Assembly (NCBI RefSeq): GCF_001647545.1
Contig: NZ_LSZH01000013.1
Span: 124,001 to 188,000 of the forward strand
Origin: Acinetobacter sp. SFB
Lineage (GTDB): Bacteria > Pseudomonadota > Gammaproteobacteria > Pseudomonadales > Moraxellaceae
DNA: 64,000 nucleotides
Direction of reading: 5' to 3'
The notes under the pieces were generated by a model that was given only the letters and a program-made list of their open reading frames with translations, was not told the DNA's origin and ran no database searches. Shown in pieces: positions 15,581 to 22,510 of the stretch. How positions within the stretch are numbered: the first letter of the stretch is position 1; every line of letters starts with the position of its first letter. A program made the translations under genes and the position numbers.

Positions 15581-17197
15581 CTAGTCAATTTTCGGTTTCG
15601 ATTTCATTTTAAGGCGAGACATCACTCCCAATCTGATAGTCACTTTCCTGCATAAAGAAAGGTACGCTTGAGCCTGAGCATTAACACTCGCTGCAACTTT
15701 GTCGTGAGACTTTGCAATTTCAGAATTTTTTTCAGATAGTGACTTAACAACTTTCTCTTGATCGCTCATCGCTGTTTTAGCTTTTCCGACTGCCGCAGCT
15801 TGAGCATCAATTTTTTCTTTGGATTCAGCTGATGCACCAGTTAATGCATTAATTCTTGAAGCAAGTTGTTCAGCGGTAATATCTCCTTGTTTGTACTGCA
15901 TCGCCAATTTATTTGCTGTCTGAATAGCGCTATCACTTGAGTCATCAAAACGGCCCATTGCTATCACATAAGAAATTAACTTGCTTTTAGCATCATCATA
16001 TTCATTACCAAGCTCAGATAACTTGGTATTTTCAAATCGCATTTGAGTACGTTTTGCTGAATCATTAAGCTTTTCATAACTTGACGTTAATTCTTGTATA
16101 GAAATATTCTGACTATCAAGCGATGGTTTGACATCATCACTCTTGTTTTTCATATATAAAAAAGCAGCGCCTGCTGCAATCGCTTGGATCGCCAAGACAG
16201 CCAATCCACCTGGGCCACCAACCAACCCAAGCATTGCAGTTTTTAATCCCACTGTAGCAGTGGTTAAAGTTATGGTTTGCCCTGCCATTGCAGCCAATGT
16301 CATCTGGTAGCGGATACCCTCAATTACACCCTTTACAAATTCCAGACTAAGCATACCCATTTGAATAACGAGTTTGGTTGCTATTGCTGCACCTAAAGCC
16401 ATTGTCACAGCCTTAATTGTGTCAAAATTATCAGATACAGACTGAACGACAGGCATTACATTATTGACTAGAGTTGCCTGAAAACCTTGCCACTGAAGAT
16501 CAAGCATTTGTAAATTCTCTTTCGCCAGAGCAAGTTGGCTAACCATAGAATCCGACATGATTGCGCCAGCGTCTTTTGCAGCCTCACCCCATTTTTTAAA
16601 TCCTGCGCCACCATTTTCAAGCAAGGGAATCAATAAGGATGAGTCAGATATGATTTGCTCCATATAGAACTTAATATCATTCTGAGTAGAACCAACTTTT
16701 ACAAGTGAATCATAGAATAATTGGAGTGCTTCAGGTCCTGATAACTTTTGAAACTGTTGGATTGTTACCCCGACTAAAGGTGCAATATTTTTAAAAAAGT
16801 CAGCCAATGGCCCGCCACCAGTTTGTTGAAAGTCACCAATGCGGTCTTGCATGTCCTTCATTTTATCTGCAAAAGATTCCATGCTAAGACCTGCAGTTTC
16901 AGCACCTTTTGCATAGTACTGAAACTGACTCAGGCTAGCATTTGCCAATTGAGAGAATTTCTTAACCTCATTGCCCGCAGTAATAGTTTGATCCACAAAG
17001 GCAGCAACCCCTGCAACAGAAGCACCAGCAACTACCGCACCAAAAGCTTTTGCAGCTACGCTTGCGACATTAAAACTGTCTGCAATGCCTTTATTTGCAT
17101 CTCTCGCTTTTCGTTCTGCCTGACTCATTGGGCCGACAAACTCACCGATTTTTGCAACAAGATCGAGCGTTAAGCGCCCTAATGAATTTGCAGCCAT
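15581..17197 (-). CDS. Phage tail tape-measure protein, C-terminally truncated
   Basis: The N-terminus (MAANSLGRLTLDLVAKIGEF, then MSQAERKARDANKGI) and the following Ala/Gly-rich helices (AAKAFGAVVAGASVAGVAAF) are typical of siphovirus tape-measure proteins, which set tail length and help DNA ejection. A hydrophobic patch (GLVGGPGGLAVLAIQAIAAGA) lies near residue 330 and coiled coil follows. The final 25 residues are basic and unlike the rest; in another frame the DNA reads FMQESDYQIGSDVS, so a frameshift near 15650 probably causes the ending. At 538 residues it is short for the family. It follows a lipoprotein gene but is separated from it by a terminator. Confidence 0.8.
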   Translation of the reverse strand: MAANSLGRLTLDLVAKIGEFVGPMSQAERKARDANKGIADSFNVASVAAKAFGAVVAGASVAGVAAFVDQTITAGNEVKKFSQLANASLSQFQYYAKGAETAGLSMESFADKMKDMQDRIGDFQQTGGGPLADFFKNIAPLVGVTIQQFQKLSGPEALQLFYDSLVKVGSTQNDIKFYMEQIISDSSLLIPLLENGGAGFKKWGEAAKDAGAIMSDSMVSQLALAKENLQMLDLQWQGFQATLVNNVMPVVQSVSDNFDTIKAVTMALGAAIATKLVIQMGMLSLEFVKGVIEGIRYQMTLAAMAGQTITLTTATVGLKTAMLGLVGGPGGLAVLAIQAIAAGAAFLYMKNKSDDVKPSLDSQNISIQELTSSYEKLNDSAKRTQMRFENTKLSELGNEYDDAKSKLISYVIAMGRFDDSSDSAIQTANKLAMQYKQGDITAEQLASRINALTGASAESKEKIDAQAAAVGKAKTAMSDQEKVVKSLSEKNSEIAKSHDKVAASVNAQAQAYLSLCRKVTIRLGVMSRLKMKSKPKID

Positions 17198-17214
17198 AAC
17201 TTTTCCTCAGGCAA

Positions 17215-17236
17215 TAAAAAACCGCCTTTCGGCGGT
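17215..17236 (-). terminator. Terminator between phage lipoprotein and tape-measure genes
   Basis: On the minus strand ACCGCC, GAAA loop and GGCGGT followed by six Ts, 20 bases upstream of the tape-measure start. Confidence 0.85.
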
Positions 17237-17303
17237 CGGTATTTAAATATTAAAATCCTCTACAGGCGGATTCTTACTGGAGAATTAATCCTTAAAGTAA
17301 TCT

Positions 17304-17981
17304 TTAATCTACTTTATTGAAATTTTTTAAAACTTTGTAAGTTATATCTTGATTTGTTGCTTTCATTACTTCCAACAAAGCCCCCTTGTACCCAATTTGC
17401 TTAGATTCGCTAAGATCATATTCAACATCATTGTTAAAAGCAGGTCTTGCTAGATTGCTAGAAAATTCTCTATAACCAATGTTTATCTTATTTCCTACTC
17501 GACCGCTGTAGATTAAGGTTTGTTGAAAAAAATTATCAGCGGCAACACCTATTTTGGTTAATTTGGCGTTATGTTTATCAGTGCAAGCTTTTGCGTTTAA
17601 GACAGTGATAATGCATATTTCATTACTACTATCGAACATTACTGCCTTGAACGGATCGACAATAAAATTCTTTTGCAGATTTCCGCCACTAGGGATCGTA
17701 TTTATAGCTTGAAAATAACTTCCTTTTGCATCATCCCCAGTCTTTAGGTAATAACCTTCATTAAATGTATAACCGCTATATTTGGTTGTTTCTGGAACAT
17801 ATAGTGCCTCTTTCTCAAGAAAAACACCTTGTTCTAGCATTTTATCGCCTACATATGCAGTATTTACCGAATTTAATGGTGGTTTGCTTATATTCTGTGG
17901 GGTTGCTAGGTAGTTATATTTGGGGGTTGCACACCCTAATAAACCAAAGCCCACTAACCCGACAATTAATAATTTTTTCAT
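17304..17981 (-). CDS. Prophage-encoded lipoprotein of unknown function
   Basis: 225 residues with a lipoprotein signal (MKKLLIVGLVGFGLLGCATP, lipobox LLGC). The mature part begins YNYLATPQNISKPPLNSVNT and has strand-rich segments (YSGYTFNEGYYLKTGDDAKG, IYSGRVGNKINIGYREF) with one Cys pair, suggesting a small periplasmic beta-fold. It lies between tail-chaperone and tape-measure genes but has its own downstream terminator, the usual layout of a moron (an accessory gene expressed from the lysogen). Intact and in frame, unlike its neighbours. Confidence 0.65.
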   Translation of the reverse strand: MKKLLIVGLVGFGLLGCATPKYNYLATPQNISKPPLNSVNTAYVGDKMLEQGVFLEKEALYVPETTKYSGYTFNEGYYLKTGDDAKGSYFQAINTIPSGGNLQKNFIVDPFKAVMFDSSNEICIITVLNAKACTDKHNAKLTKIGVAADNFFQQTLIYSGRVGNKINIGYREFSSNLARPAFNNDVEYDLSESKQIGYKGALLEVMKATNQDITYKVLKNFNKVD

Positions 17982-18054
17982 GCGAATAGTCTCTTATAAG
18001 TAATCACAAGATACTAATTTTCAGTGTGAAAAGAAACCAATCCAAATCGATGTC

Positions 18055-18357
18055 TTATTTCCCGAAATTTTCAACCAGATAATCTTCAAGGTTTTTTTCT
18101 ACTGGCTTCTCTTCATGAGTCATCAAATCATGTAATTTCACATTCTTAACACCTTTAAGTGTCAAGATTGATTGATGGATCCTCGCTAGTTCTTGTTCGA
18201 ATCTTCTTCCAATGTTAAGGCTTCCGTATTTTCGGATATAGGCGGTGTACTTTTTAATTTCTCTGTACGAGAGGTCTGCGACTTCGCTGTACGTCTTACC
18301 GAGCGCGATGCTGATCTCGATGAGGATTTCGTCGTCTTGGTTAAGCGTATTAGAAAT
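18055..18357 (-). pseudogene. Phage tail assembly chaperone-like protein, N-terminus lost
   Basis: The minus-strand frame has a helical body (QDDEILIEISIALGKTYSEV, ADLSYREIKKYTAYIRKYG) and a C-terminus EKNLEDYLVENFGK. Small helical proteins of this type lie immediately upstream of tape-measure genes and act as tail chaperones, which fits its place. The frame continues to an ATG at 18375, but those first residues come from the antisense of the DUF2303-like fragment, so the true start has been deleted. The DNA is more GC-rich (18240-18345) than its surroundings. Confidence 0.5.
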
Positions 18358-18739
18358 TACCGATGCTGATAGCAATCTGATTTCTGGTGCTCAAGCATTA
18401 GCGGCAATTCGTAATATGAAAATCAATACATCGGTCACTGTGGATAACTCGGTTGGCAACCTATCAGAAAGCCGTTCTGTTTTTGACACAGTTGAAGCGC
18501 GCTCTAAAGAAGAATTCACCCCTGCTTACTTCAAAATTTATGACTCTGCTTATTTGGGTCTAGATGAACGCCTTATCGTTTTACGCCTAATCATTAATAC
18601 AAATGATGACAAGCCTGTGTTCTCACTCCAGATCGTCAAAGAAGAATTGCTTTGCAATGAAATTATTCAGGAATTCAAAGAAAAAGTAGTCGATTTACTT
18701 CCTGAAAATCCAGTTCGTATCGGAACATTTGCAGCTTAA
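18358..18739 (+). pseudogene. C-terminal fragment of DUF2303 (YfdQ-like) phage protein
   Basis: Plus-strand reading from about 18358 gives GAQALAAIRNMKINTSVTVD, later FTPAYFKIYDSAYLGLDERL, then FSLQIVKEELLCNEIIQEF and a TAA at 18739. The pattern resembles the C-terminal part of DUF2303/YfdQ proteins, found in early regions of temperate phages. The N-terminal two thirds is missing; the frame upstream is antisense to the tail-chaperone fragment. Identification is from memory of the family pattern. A terminator follows at 18751. Confidence 0.5.
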
Positions 18740-18750
18740 TTTTAGACATT

Positions 18751-18787
18751 AAAAAGCCCTTTCTGACTCCACATCCGAAAGGGCTTG
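18751..18787 (+). terminator. Terminator after the DUF2303-like fragment
   Basis: AAAGCCCTTTC and GAAAGGGCTT pair around a 13-base loop; the T tract is short, so strength is uncertain. Confidence 0.6.
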
Positions 18788-18819
18788 GCGTAAACACTTG
18801 CAAGCTTACAGGGGTAATT

Positions 18820-19167
18820 ATGAATCTAAAAACAAATCTAATCAAGGCATGTGGAGCATTGGTCGCTATCGCACTAATGTCAGTGATCTACGCATCACAA
18901 CCTGCCAAAACTTCAATTGAACAAGAACAGCCTCAAGAAGTCATCACAAGCAATTCGTACGTGGTGAAAAGCAAGTCATGCAATGAGTATTGCGTTGCTC
19001 ACGTTCAAGGCGGTGACAACAATATTTATGTTGAATACAAGCTTGATGATGGCTCAGTTGAATTCTTGGACATCCTTAATGTTGTTCGTGATGACGTAAC
19101 AGTTAATGCATATGTCGATCGTTATGAAATAGAAAAAATTAATGCTGCGATTGTGGGGGGTAAATAA
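18820..19167 (+). CDS. Phage hypothetical protein with N-terminal membrane or signal segment
   Basis: 115 residues from ATG 18820, with AGGGGTAATT as ribosome site. The N-terminus has one hydrophobic segment (LIKACGALVAIALMSVIYA) preceded by lysines and may be a signal peptide or anchor. The remainder is acidic with two cysteines (KSCNEYCVAHVQGGD) and ends in a strand-helix unit. It starts the right-hand operon of the remnant. Function unknown. Confidence 0.6.
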   Translation: MNLKTNLIKACGALVAIALMSVIYASQPAKTSIEQEQPQEVITSNSYVVKSKSCNEYCVAHVQGGDNNIYVEYKLDDGSVEFLDILNVVRDDVTVNAYVDRYEIEKINAAIVGGK

Positions 19168-19169
19168 CC

Positions 19170-19856
19170 ATGCCAAACCATGTAACCAATAAAATTGAAA
19201 TCGCATCAGCTAATGCACAAGAAGCTTTGAATTTCATGAAAGGTAGTGATCTTGAATTTGATTTTAATCAAATCATCCCAATGCCTGAAAGCTTAAATAT
19301 TGAGTCTGGTACCACTACAGATGCAGCTTTAGCATATTGCCTGACTGACGGCTTAACGAAGCCAATCACGGCGGATCAAATCGAGAAGTACTACAAAGAA
19401 GAATATTTTAGCTCTAAAGCTGAACAAGTTGAACGTGCTATTGAAAGTGCTAAAAGATGCTTGGATCAAGGCCATAAAACTAAAGAGCAACTATTAGAAA
19501 TTGGCAAAAAGGTTGTCTCTAATGTTGATAGTCATAATTGTCACACTTGGTACGAATGGTCTCCTCAAAATTGGGGTACCAAGTGGAATGCATATGATAT
19601 TACTGTTTCTGAAAATCAAGTGACATTCGATACGGCGTGGAATTCTCCTGTTCCTGTTCTAGAAGCTTGGATTGCTAAATTCAATCTCACCTGCACCGTT
19701 AAAGCTTTTGATGAAGGCCATAACTTCTGGTTCATAAAAACTTATAAAGATGGAATCTTGAAAGAATTTAGAGATTCCGTAAAAGAAGACTGTGATGCTT
19801 TGTGCAAAGAATTAAAAGGATACGACTCTTCAGATGATGATGAAGAGGATCTTTAA
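19170..19856 (+). CDS. DUF1281 / YubB-like protein
   Basis: 228 residues starting MPNHVTNKIEI, a start typical of the YubB ferredoxin-like (DUF1281) family, which is carried by plasmids and phages. The later CHTWYEWSPQNWGTKWNAYD and FDTAWNSPVPVLEAW match the conserved Trp-rich core of that family. The C-terminus is a low-complexity acidic tail (SSDDDEEDL). A GGGGGG tract upstream serves as ribosome site, and only two bases separate it from the preceding stop. Molecular role unknown for the family. Confidence 0.6.
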   Translation: MPNHVTNKIEIASANAQEALNFMKGSDLEFDFNQIIPMPESLNIESGTTTDAALAYCLTDGLTKPITADQIEKYYKEEYFSSKAEQVERAIESAKRCLDQGHKTKEQLLEIGKKVVSNVDSHNCHTWYEWSPQNWGTKWNAYDITVSENQVTFDTAWNSPVPVLEAWIAKFNLTCTVKAFDEGHNFWFIKTYKDGILKEFRDSVKEDCDALCKELKGYDSSDDDEEDL

Positions 19857-20153
19857 ATGAATTACCTAAATATTGAGCCTGAAGGCACCAAGCATATTCA
19901 CTTCCAACTTGCTGGACCATTTGAAACTTGGATTTTAAACGGCGGTTACCAGGCTAAATTTATTAAACATGCAGCATGTGTTCGTTACAGCATGGCAAAT
20001 AAAGAAACGCTTGAAATTGATGGCACTGGAAAAATGAATGCTGCAGCACAGAAACGCTATGCCATTTTTCTTAAGCAGTATTTGAAAGTGGGTAAATCAC
20101 TAATTGATTCTTTGCGTGCTCAGGCACCAAAAATGTTGAAGGTGGCAGCGTGA
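19857..20153 (+). CDS. Small phage hypothetical protein
   Basis: 98 residues, ATG immediately after the preceding stop codon. The protein has a Trp/Gly-containing front (HFQLAGPFETWILNGGYQAK) and a basic helical C-terminus (KRYAIFLKQYLKVGKSLIDS). No family recognised. Position inside a chain of abutting genes supports that it is real. Confidence 0.55.
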   Translation: MNYLNIEPEGTKHIHFQLAGPFETWILNGGYQAKFIKHAACVRYSMANKETLEIDGTGKMNAAAQKRYAIFLKQYLKVGKSLIDSLRAQAPKMLKVAA

Positions 20154-20539
20154 TGGATATTCAAAAATTATGGTGCGTTGGCATTTGCCCTGAAGGTGAT
20201 AGCCCTCATGAGCAGTCAGCTGCTGCATCAAAGGAAATTGCTGAGCGTGCCCTAGTTCGCTATCGAGCAATGACAAAGGCTGAAGGTAATGAGTTCATGA
20301 TTGAATCATTTGATGATTACTTTCAGGTTCAAGAATGGGAAGGCACAGCCGAAGATCATCAAAAGCAAATGTTTTATACAGAGGACTGGTTTAAAAAACC
20401 CATGTACCAGTGCAACAACATGCAGCAAGCTGAACAGGTATTTAAATACGGTGAAATTGTGCATTGCTACAAGAAAGGCTCCTCACCACTTATTACAGCA
20501 AGTTTTGATGAGGCTAAACGCTTTTATGAGGTGGCGTGA
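20153..20539 (+). CDS. Small phage hypothetical protein
   Basis: 128 residues. ATG 20153 overlaps the previous stop (TGATG); a GTG one codon earlier is also possible. The N-terminus (KLWCVGICPEGDSPHEQSAA) and an aromatic middle (FDDYFQVQEWEGTAEDHQKQ) are not from a family I know. Its start sequence (ATGGATATTCAAAA) resembles that of the next gene (ATGGAAATTCAAAA), hinting at duplication of the gene start. Confidence 0.55.
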   Translation: MDIQKLWCVGICPEGDSPHEQSAAASKEIAERALVRYRAMTKAEGNEFMIESFDDYFQVQEWEGTAEDHQKQMFYTEDWFKKPMYQCNNMQQAEQVFKYGEIVHCYKKGSSPLITASFDEAKRFYEVA

Positions 20540-20964
20540 TGGAAATTCAAAAAAAGCCAACACTGGCAGAAAAACAGGAATTTTGGGCTGAGCAATTGCC
20601 AGACTTTGAAGCTGCTTATTGGCTGCCAAGTCATTTTGAATTTGTGGTTTTCGATATGGAACAAGGTAACTATGTAATTAAAGATTTTGATTTCGAAAAT
20701 GACGCAACTGAAATTTGGCATCGTGTGAATACTGGTTGGGCTATGTGGAAAAAGGCTATTAATTTCAGCCGGAAAAAAGCCCAAGCAGTGCCGGAAGGGT
20801 TTGTTTTGGTTGAAAAATCCAAACTCATGCAGATTGTTGGTAGTGCGGCAATCATAGAACCTATCACACGCGGCAATCCACTCATGAGCAAATACAAGAC
20901 TGAGTTGGATTTTATTTTAAGCACAGTTAGAGCCATGATCGAAGTACAGGAGCAAAAGGGATGA
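20539..20964 (+). CDS. Phage hypothetical protein
   Basis: 141 residues starting at ATG 20539, overlapping the previous stop as TGATG. It begins MEIQKKPTLAEKQEFWAEQ, has a Trp-rich centre, and a C-terminal helical segment (TELDFILSTVRAMIEVQEQK). The stretch VPEGFVLVEKSKLMQIVG is a short motif recurrent in phage early proteins. No enzymatic motif is seen. Confidence 0.55.
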   Translation: MEIQKKPTLAEKQEFWAEQLPDFEAAYWLPSHFEFVVFDMEQGNYVIKDFDFENDATEIWHRVNTGWAMWKKAINFSRKKAQAVPEGFVLVEKSKLMQIVGSAAIIEPITRGNPLMSKYKTELDFILSTVRAMIEVQEQKG

Positions 20965-21215
20965 ACGCTGATAACAATATCGCCATCTATGTAACTGATG
21001 ACAGGGATTTTGACGATGATGAAAGAATGGCTCTTTGTATCTACCCTGCCCCAAATGGGGATTGGTATGTTTCGATAGCTCCTGAAAGAAACAAAGGCCG
21101 TGGAGGTAATTCCGTACGACTTTGCACATCGGGAGGCTCCGCATTCAGTGCACCCGGATTAACTATCGCTATATCAAAAGCATGGGAATCAATTCGCAAA
21201 GGAGCCAACCAATGA
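20961..21215 (+). CDS. Small phage hypothetical protein
   Basis: 84 residues; the ATG overlaps the preceding TGA (ATGA). Acidic N-terminus (YVTDDRDFDDDERMALCIYP), then a strand-rich core (GDWYVSIAPERNKGRGGNSV) with a basic GRGG loop. No family recognised. Confidence 0.5.
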   Translation: MNADNNIAIYVTDDRDFDDDERMALCIYPAPNGDWYVSIAPERNKGRGGNSVRLCTSGGSAFSAPGLTIAISKAWESIRKGANQ

Positions 21216-21217
21216 CT
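21201..21217 (+). repeat. 17-bp direct repeat containing RBS and start codon, copy 1
   Basis: GGAGCCAACCAATGACT, identical to 21421-21437. Each copy supplies GGAG and the ATG of the next gene. Confidence 0.85.
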
Positions 21218-21439
21218 AAGAAAATATACAACTTTGATGTGCCTGTGTCTGGTCGAGAAACTTTTAGTGTAATCGCGTCCTCATATGAAGAAGCTTTAGA
21301 GAAGATGAACAAAGAGGAATATGAGACCGCTCCTGCTCTTGAGGATGTTGAATGGGATTTTGGTCTTGGTCATGACTCTGATGAGTACCTACCTAAATGT
21401 TTCACTTTGTCGGATTTTGAGGAGCCAACCAATGACTGA
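21212..21439 (+). CDS. Small phage hypothetical protein, DpnD/PcfM-like N-terminus
   Basis: 75 residues. ATG 21212 overlaps the previous TGA and is preceded by GGAG. The beta-strand then helix start (KIYNFDVPVSGRETFSVIAS, SYEEALEKMN) looks like the small DpnD/PcfM fold of phage and plasmid proteins, an inference from pattern only. The longer open frame from 21122 overlaps the upstream gene and is not supported. Confidence 0.5.
   Translation: MTKKIYNFDVPVSGRETFSVIASSYEEALEKMNKEEYETAPALEDVEWDFGLGHDSDEYLPKCFTLSDFEEPTND
21421..21437 (+). repeat. 17-bp direct repeat containing RBS and start codon, copy 2
   Basis: Identical to 21201-21217 and placed the same way over the start of the next gene, as expected from duplication or recombination between gene starts. 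Confidence 0.85.
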
Positions 21440-21629
21440 AAAACTAGAACAAGCCAAAGACCTCATTGAAACCTTAGCGGCCCGAAAAATTGGCGGTACA
21501 GGCTATTTAATGAATAGTGAAGAAGCTGAATTGGCGTATGAAGTTTTTAACGATTATGTGGAACGGAATGAATTGAAAGGCGTTGATGTGAAGTTGCCTT
21601 TTGTTGTGAGTTTTGGAGGGGTGTCATGA
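21432..21629 (+). CDS. Small phage hypothetical protein
   Basis: 65 residues from ATG 21432, overlapping the end of the preceding gene by eight bases. The ribosome site and start codon are an exact repeat of those of the preceding gene. Helical (KLEQAKDLIETLAARKI, EEAELAYEVFNDYVER), ending in a hydrophobic strand. Function unknown. Confidence 0.5.
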   Translation: MTEKLEQAKDLIETLAARKIGGTGYLMNSEEAELAYEVFNDYVERNELKGVDVKLPFVVSFGGVS

Positions 21630-21910
21630 AAGCGAATGAATATTTTAAGAAGCATGGATTAAGTCGATCTAAAATACATTTAGATGTTATGGATGCGGAA
21701 AATTGGCACAATAGTTTTTATGACGACCTCAACTGCCTTGTCGAAAGTCATGAGTTGGTTGAAAAACATGGTGGTCTTGAATCTGCCAAAAAGGAATTAC
21801 AACGTCAGTCTATTTTGCGCTGGATAAATCCAGAAACAGAAAGGCTGCGTGAAGCCATCGCAGATGTAGAAAGTTGTCAAGCAGTTAAAAGATTGGAGGT
21901 GAATCAGTGA
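21626..21910 (+). CDS. Small phage hypothetical protein
   Basis: 94 residues; ATG overlaps the previous stop (ATGA) and follows GGAGGGGTGTC, a strong ribosome site. Helical throughout (NCLVESHELVEKHGGLESAK, ETERLREAIADVESCQ), with a His/Asp-containing front. Could be a small DNA-associated or anti-host protein; nothing specific is visible. Confidence 0.5.
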   Translation: MKANEYFKKHGLSRSKIHLDVMDAENWHNSFYDDLNCLVESHELVEKHGGLESAKKELQRQSILRWINPETERLREAIADVESCQAVKRLEVNQ

Positions 21911-22173
21911 CAGCAATGGCGAACATGGGTAACTTTATTGTTGCCCTGCCACCTTCAGACATTTGGTTGACAGATGATCAGGCGGCAGAATTTTTGGGTT
22001 ATGGTGGTGTGCACTTCAAGTCTTCCATTATTTGCTTAAAAGGATTCCCAAAACCGAGATACATCACAGAAACCACAAAAGGTCGAAGATGGAATCTAAA
22101 AAAATTATCTGACTGGTTGAGTGAGAGACCGGAAGATTTAAAGAAAACTCAAGGCAGACCCCGCAAAATATAG
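21907..22173 (+). CDS. Excisionase/AlpA-like helix-turn-helix protein
   Basis: 88 residues from GTG 21907; GGAGGT lies six bases upstream and the GTG overlaps the preceding TGA, so the GTG start is well supported. The core WLTDDQAAEFLGYGG followed by KGFPKPRYITETTKGRRWNL and LSDWLSERPEDL is the winged-helix pattern of MerR/Xis-type DNA-binding proteins, in which a helix-turn-helix is followed by a basic wing. The terminal GRPRKI is AT-hook-like. Its place beside the attachment site fits a directionality factor, although the partner integrase is absent. Confidence 0.65.
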   Translation: MTAMANMGNFIVALPPSDIWLTDDQAAEFLGYGGVHFKSSIICLKGFPKPRYITETTKGRRWNLKKLSDWLSERPEDLKKTQGRPRKI

Positions 22174-22184
22174 CGGGGTTTTTC
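22157..22184 (+). terminator. Terminator of the right-hand prophage operon
   Basis: CCCCGC and GCGGGG pair around an eight-base loop and are followed by TTTTTCTT; the stem overlaps the last codons of the Xis-like gene. Confidence 0.85.
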
Positions 22185-22201
22185 TTAGGTAAAAAATATG
22201 G

Positions 22202-22222
22202 ATTACGCCAATATTACGCCAA
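22202..22222. repeat. Tandem ATTACGCCAA direct repeat, candidate integrase arm sites
   Basis: Two ATTACGCCAA units spaced eleven bases apart, 35 bp from the attachment core. Direct repeats at about one helical turn next to an att core are typical of arm-type recombinase sites; assignment is inferred. Confidence 0.4.
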
Positions 22223-22256
22223 AGTGTATATAAGTTATTGATTTTATAATATGTTG

Positions 22257-22270
22257 TGGTGCGCTCAGCG
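22257..22270 (-). other. attR core within tRNA-Arg 3' end
   Basis: The 14 bp matching attL at 13451-13464; it includes the CCA end and part of the acceptor stem. Confidence 0.75.
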
Positions 22271-22332
22271 GGACTCGAACCCACGCCACAGGCTTCGGAG
22301 ACCTGTACTCTATCCAGTTGAGCTATGAGCGC
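22257..22332 (-). tRNA. tRNA-Arg (anticodon CCG)
   Basis: Minus strand: GCGCTCA acceptor arm, D arm AGCTCAACTGGATAGAGT, anticodon loop CTCCGAAG giving CCG, T arm GGTTCGAGTC, and 3' acceptor TGAGCGC with A discriminator and encoded CCA. 76 nt. The prophage is inserted at its 3' end and leaves the gene intact. Confidence 0.97.
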
Positions 22333-22510
22333 GCGTGCACATCATAACAAAAAAAACCATAAGGTAAAGCAACTATATAGAAGTCATCATTTTTTGTGCT
22401 CAGACTTTGAGCAATGTTCCATAATTGCAACATAGAATTCCTCCTTATTTACTTGGTTTATTAGCAAAGATCACTCACAATACTCATATTATTCACCATG
22501 TGAGAACTTT

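Larger units (their letters stand above)
13451..22270. mobile_element. Defective prophage integrated at tRNA-Arg(CCG)
   Basis: The 14 bases TGGTGCGCTCAGCG, the 3' end of tRNA-Arg including its encoded CCA, occur intact at 22257-22270 and again, in the same orientation, at 13451-13464. Between them are tape-measure, tail-chaperone, lipoprotein and small early phage genes. The left half reads leftward and the right half rightward, meeting at a deletion junction near 18357. No integrase, terminase, portal, capsid, lysis or replication gene is left, and at least four genes are broken, so it is a remnant of a tailed (siphovirus-like) temperate phage. Confidence 0.8.

Noticed and set aside
18245..18739. 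164-codon plus-strand frame as an intact gene
   Set aside because: The first 38 codons are antisense to the tail-chaperone fragment; only the part after about 18358 is authentic.
20301..20591. 96-codon alternative frame in the early prophage operon
   Set aside because: Shadow of the two overlapping genes at 20153 and 20539, which fit the chain of overlapping starts.
22345..22510. preQ1 riboswitch upstream of the ABC-queF operon
   Set aside because: No H-type pseudoknot pattern with an A-rich tail overlapping a ribosome site could be recognised by eye.
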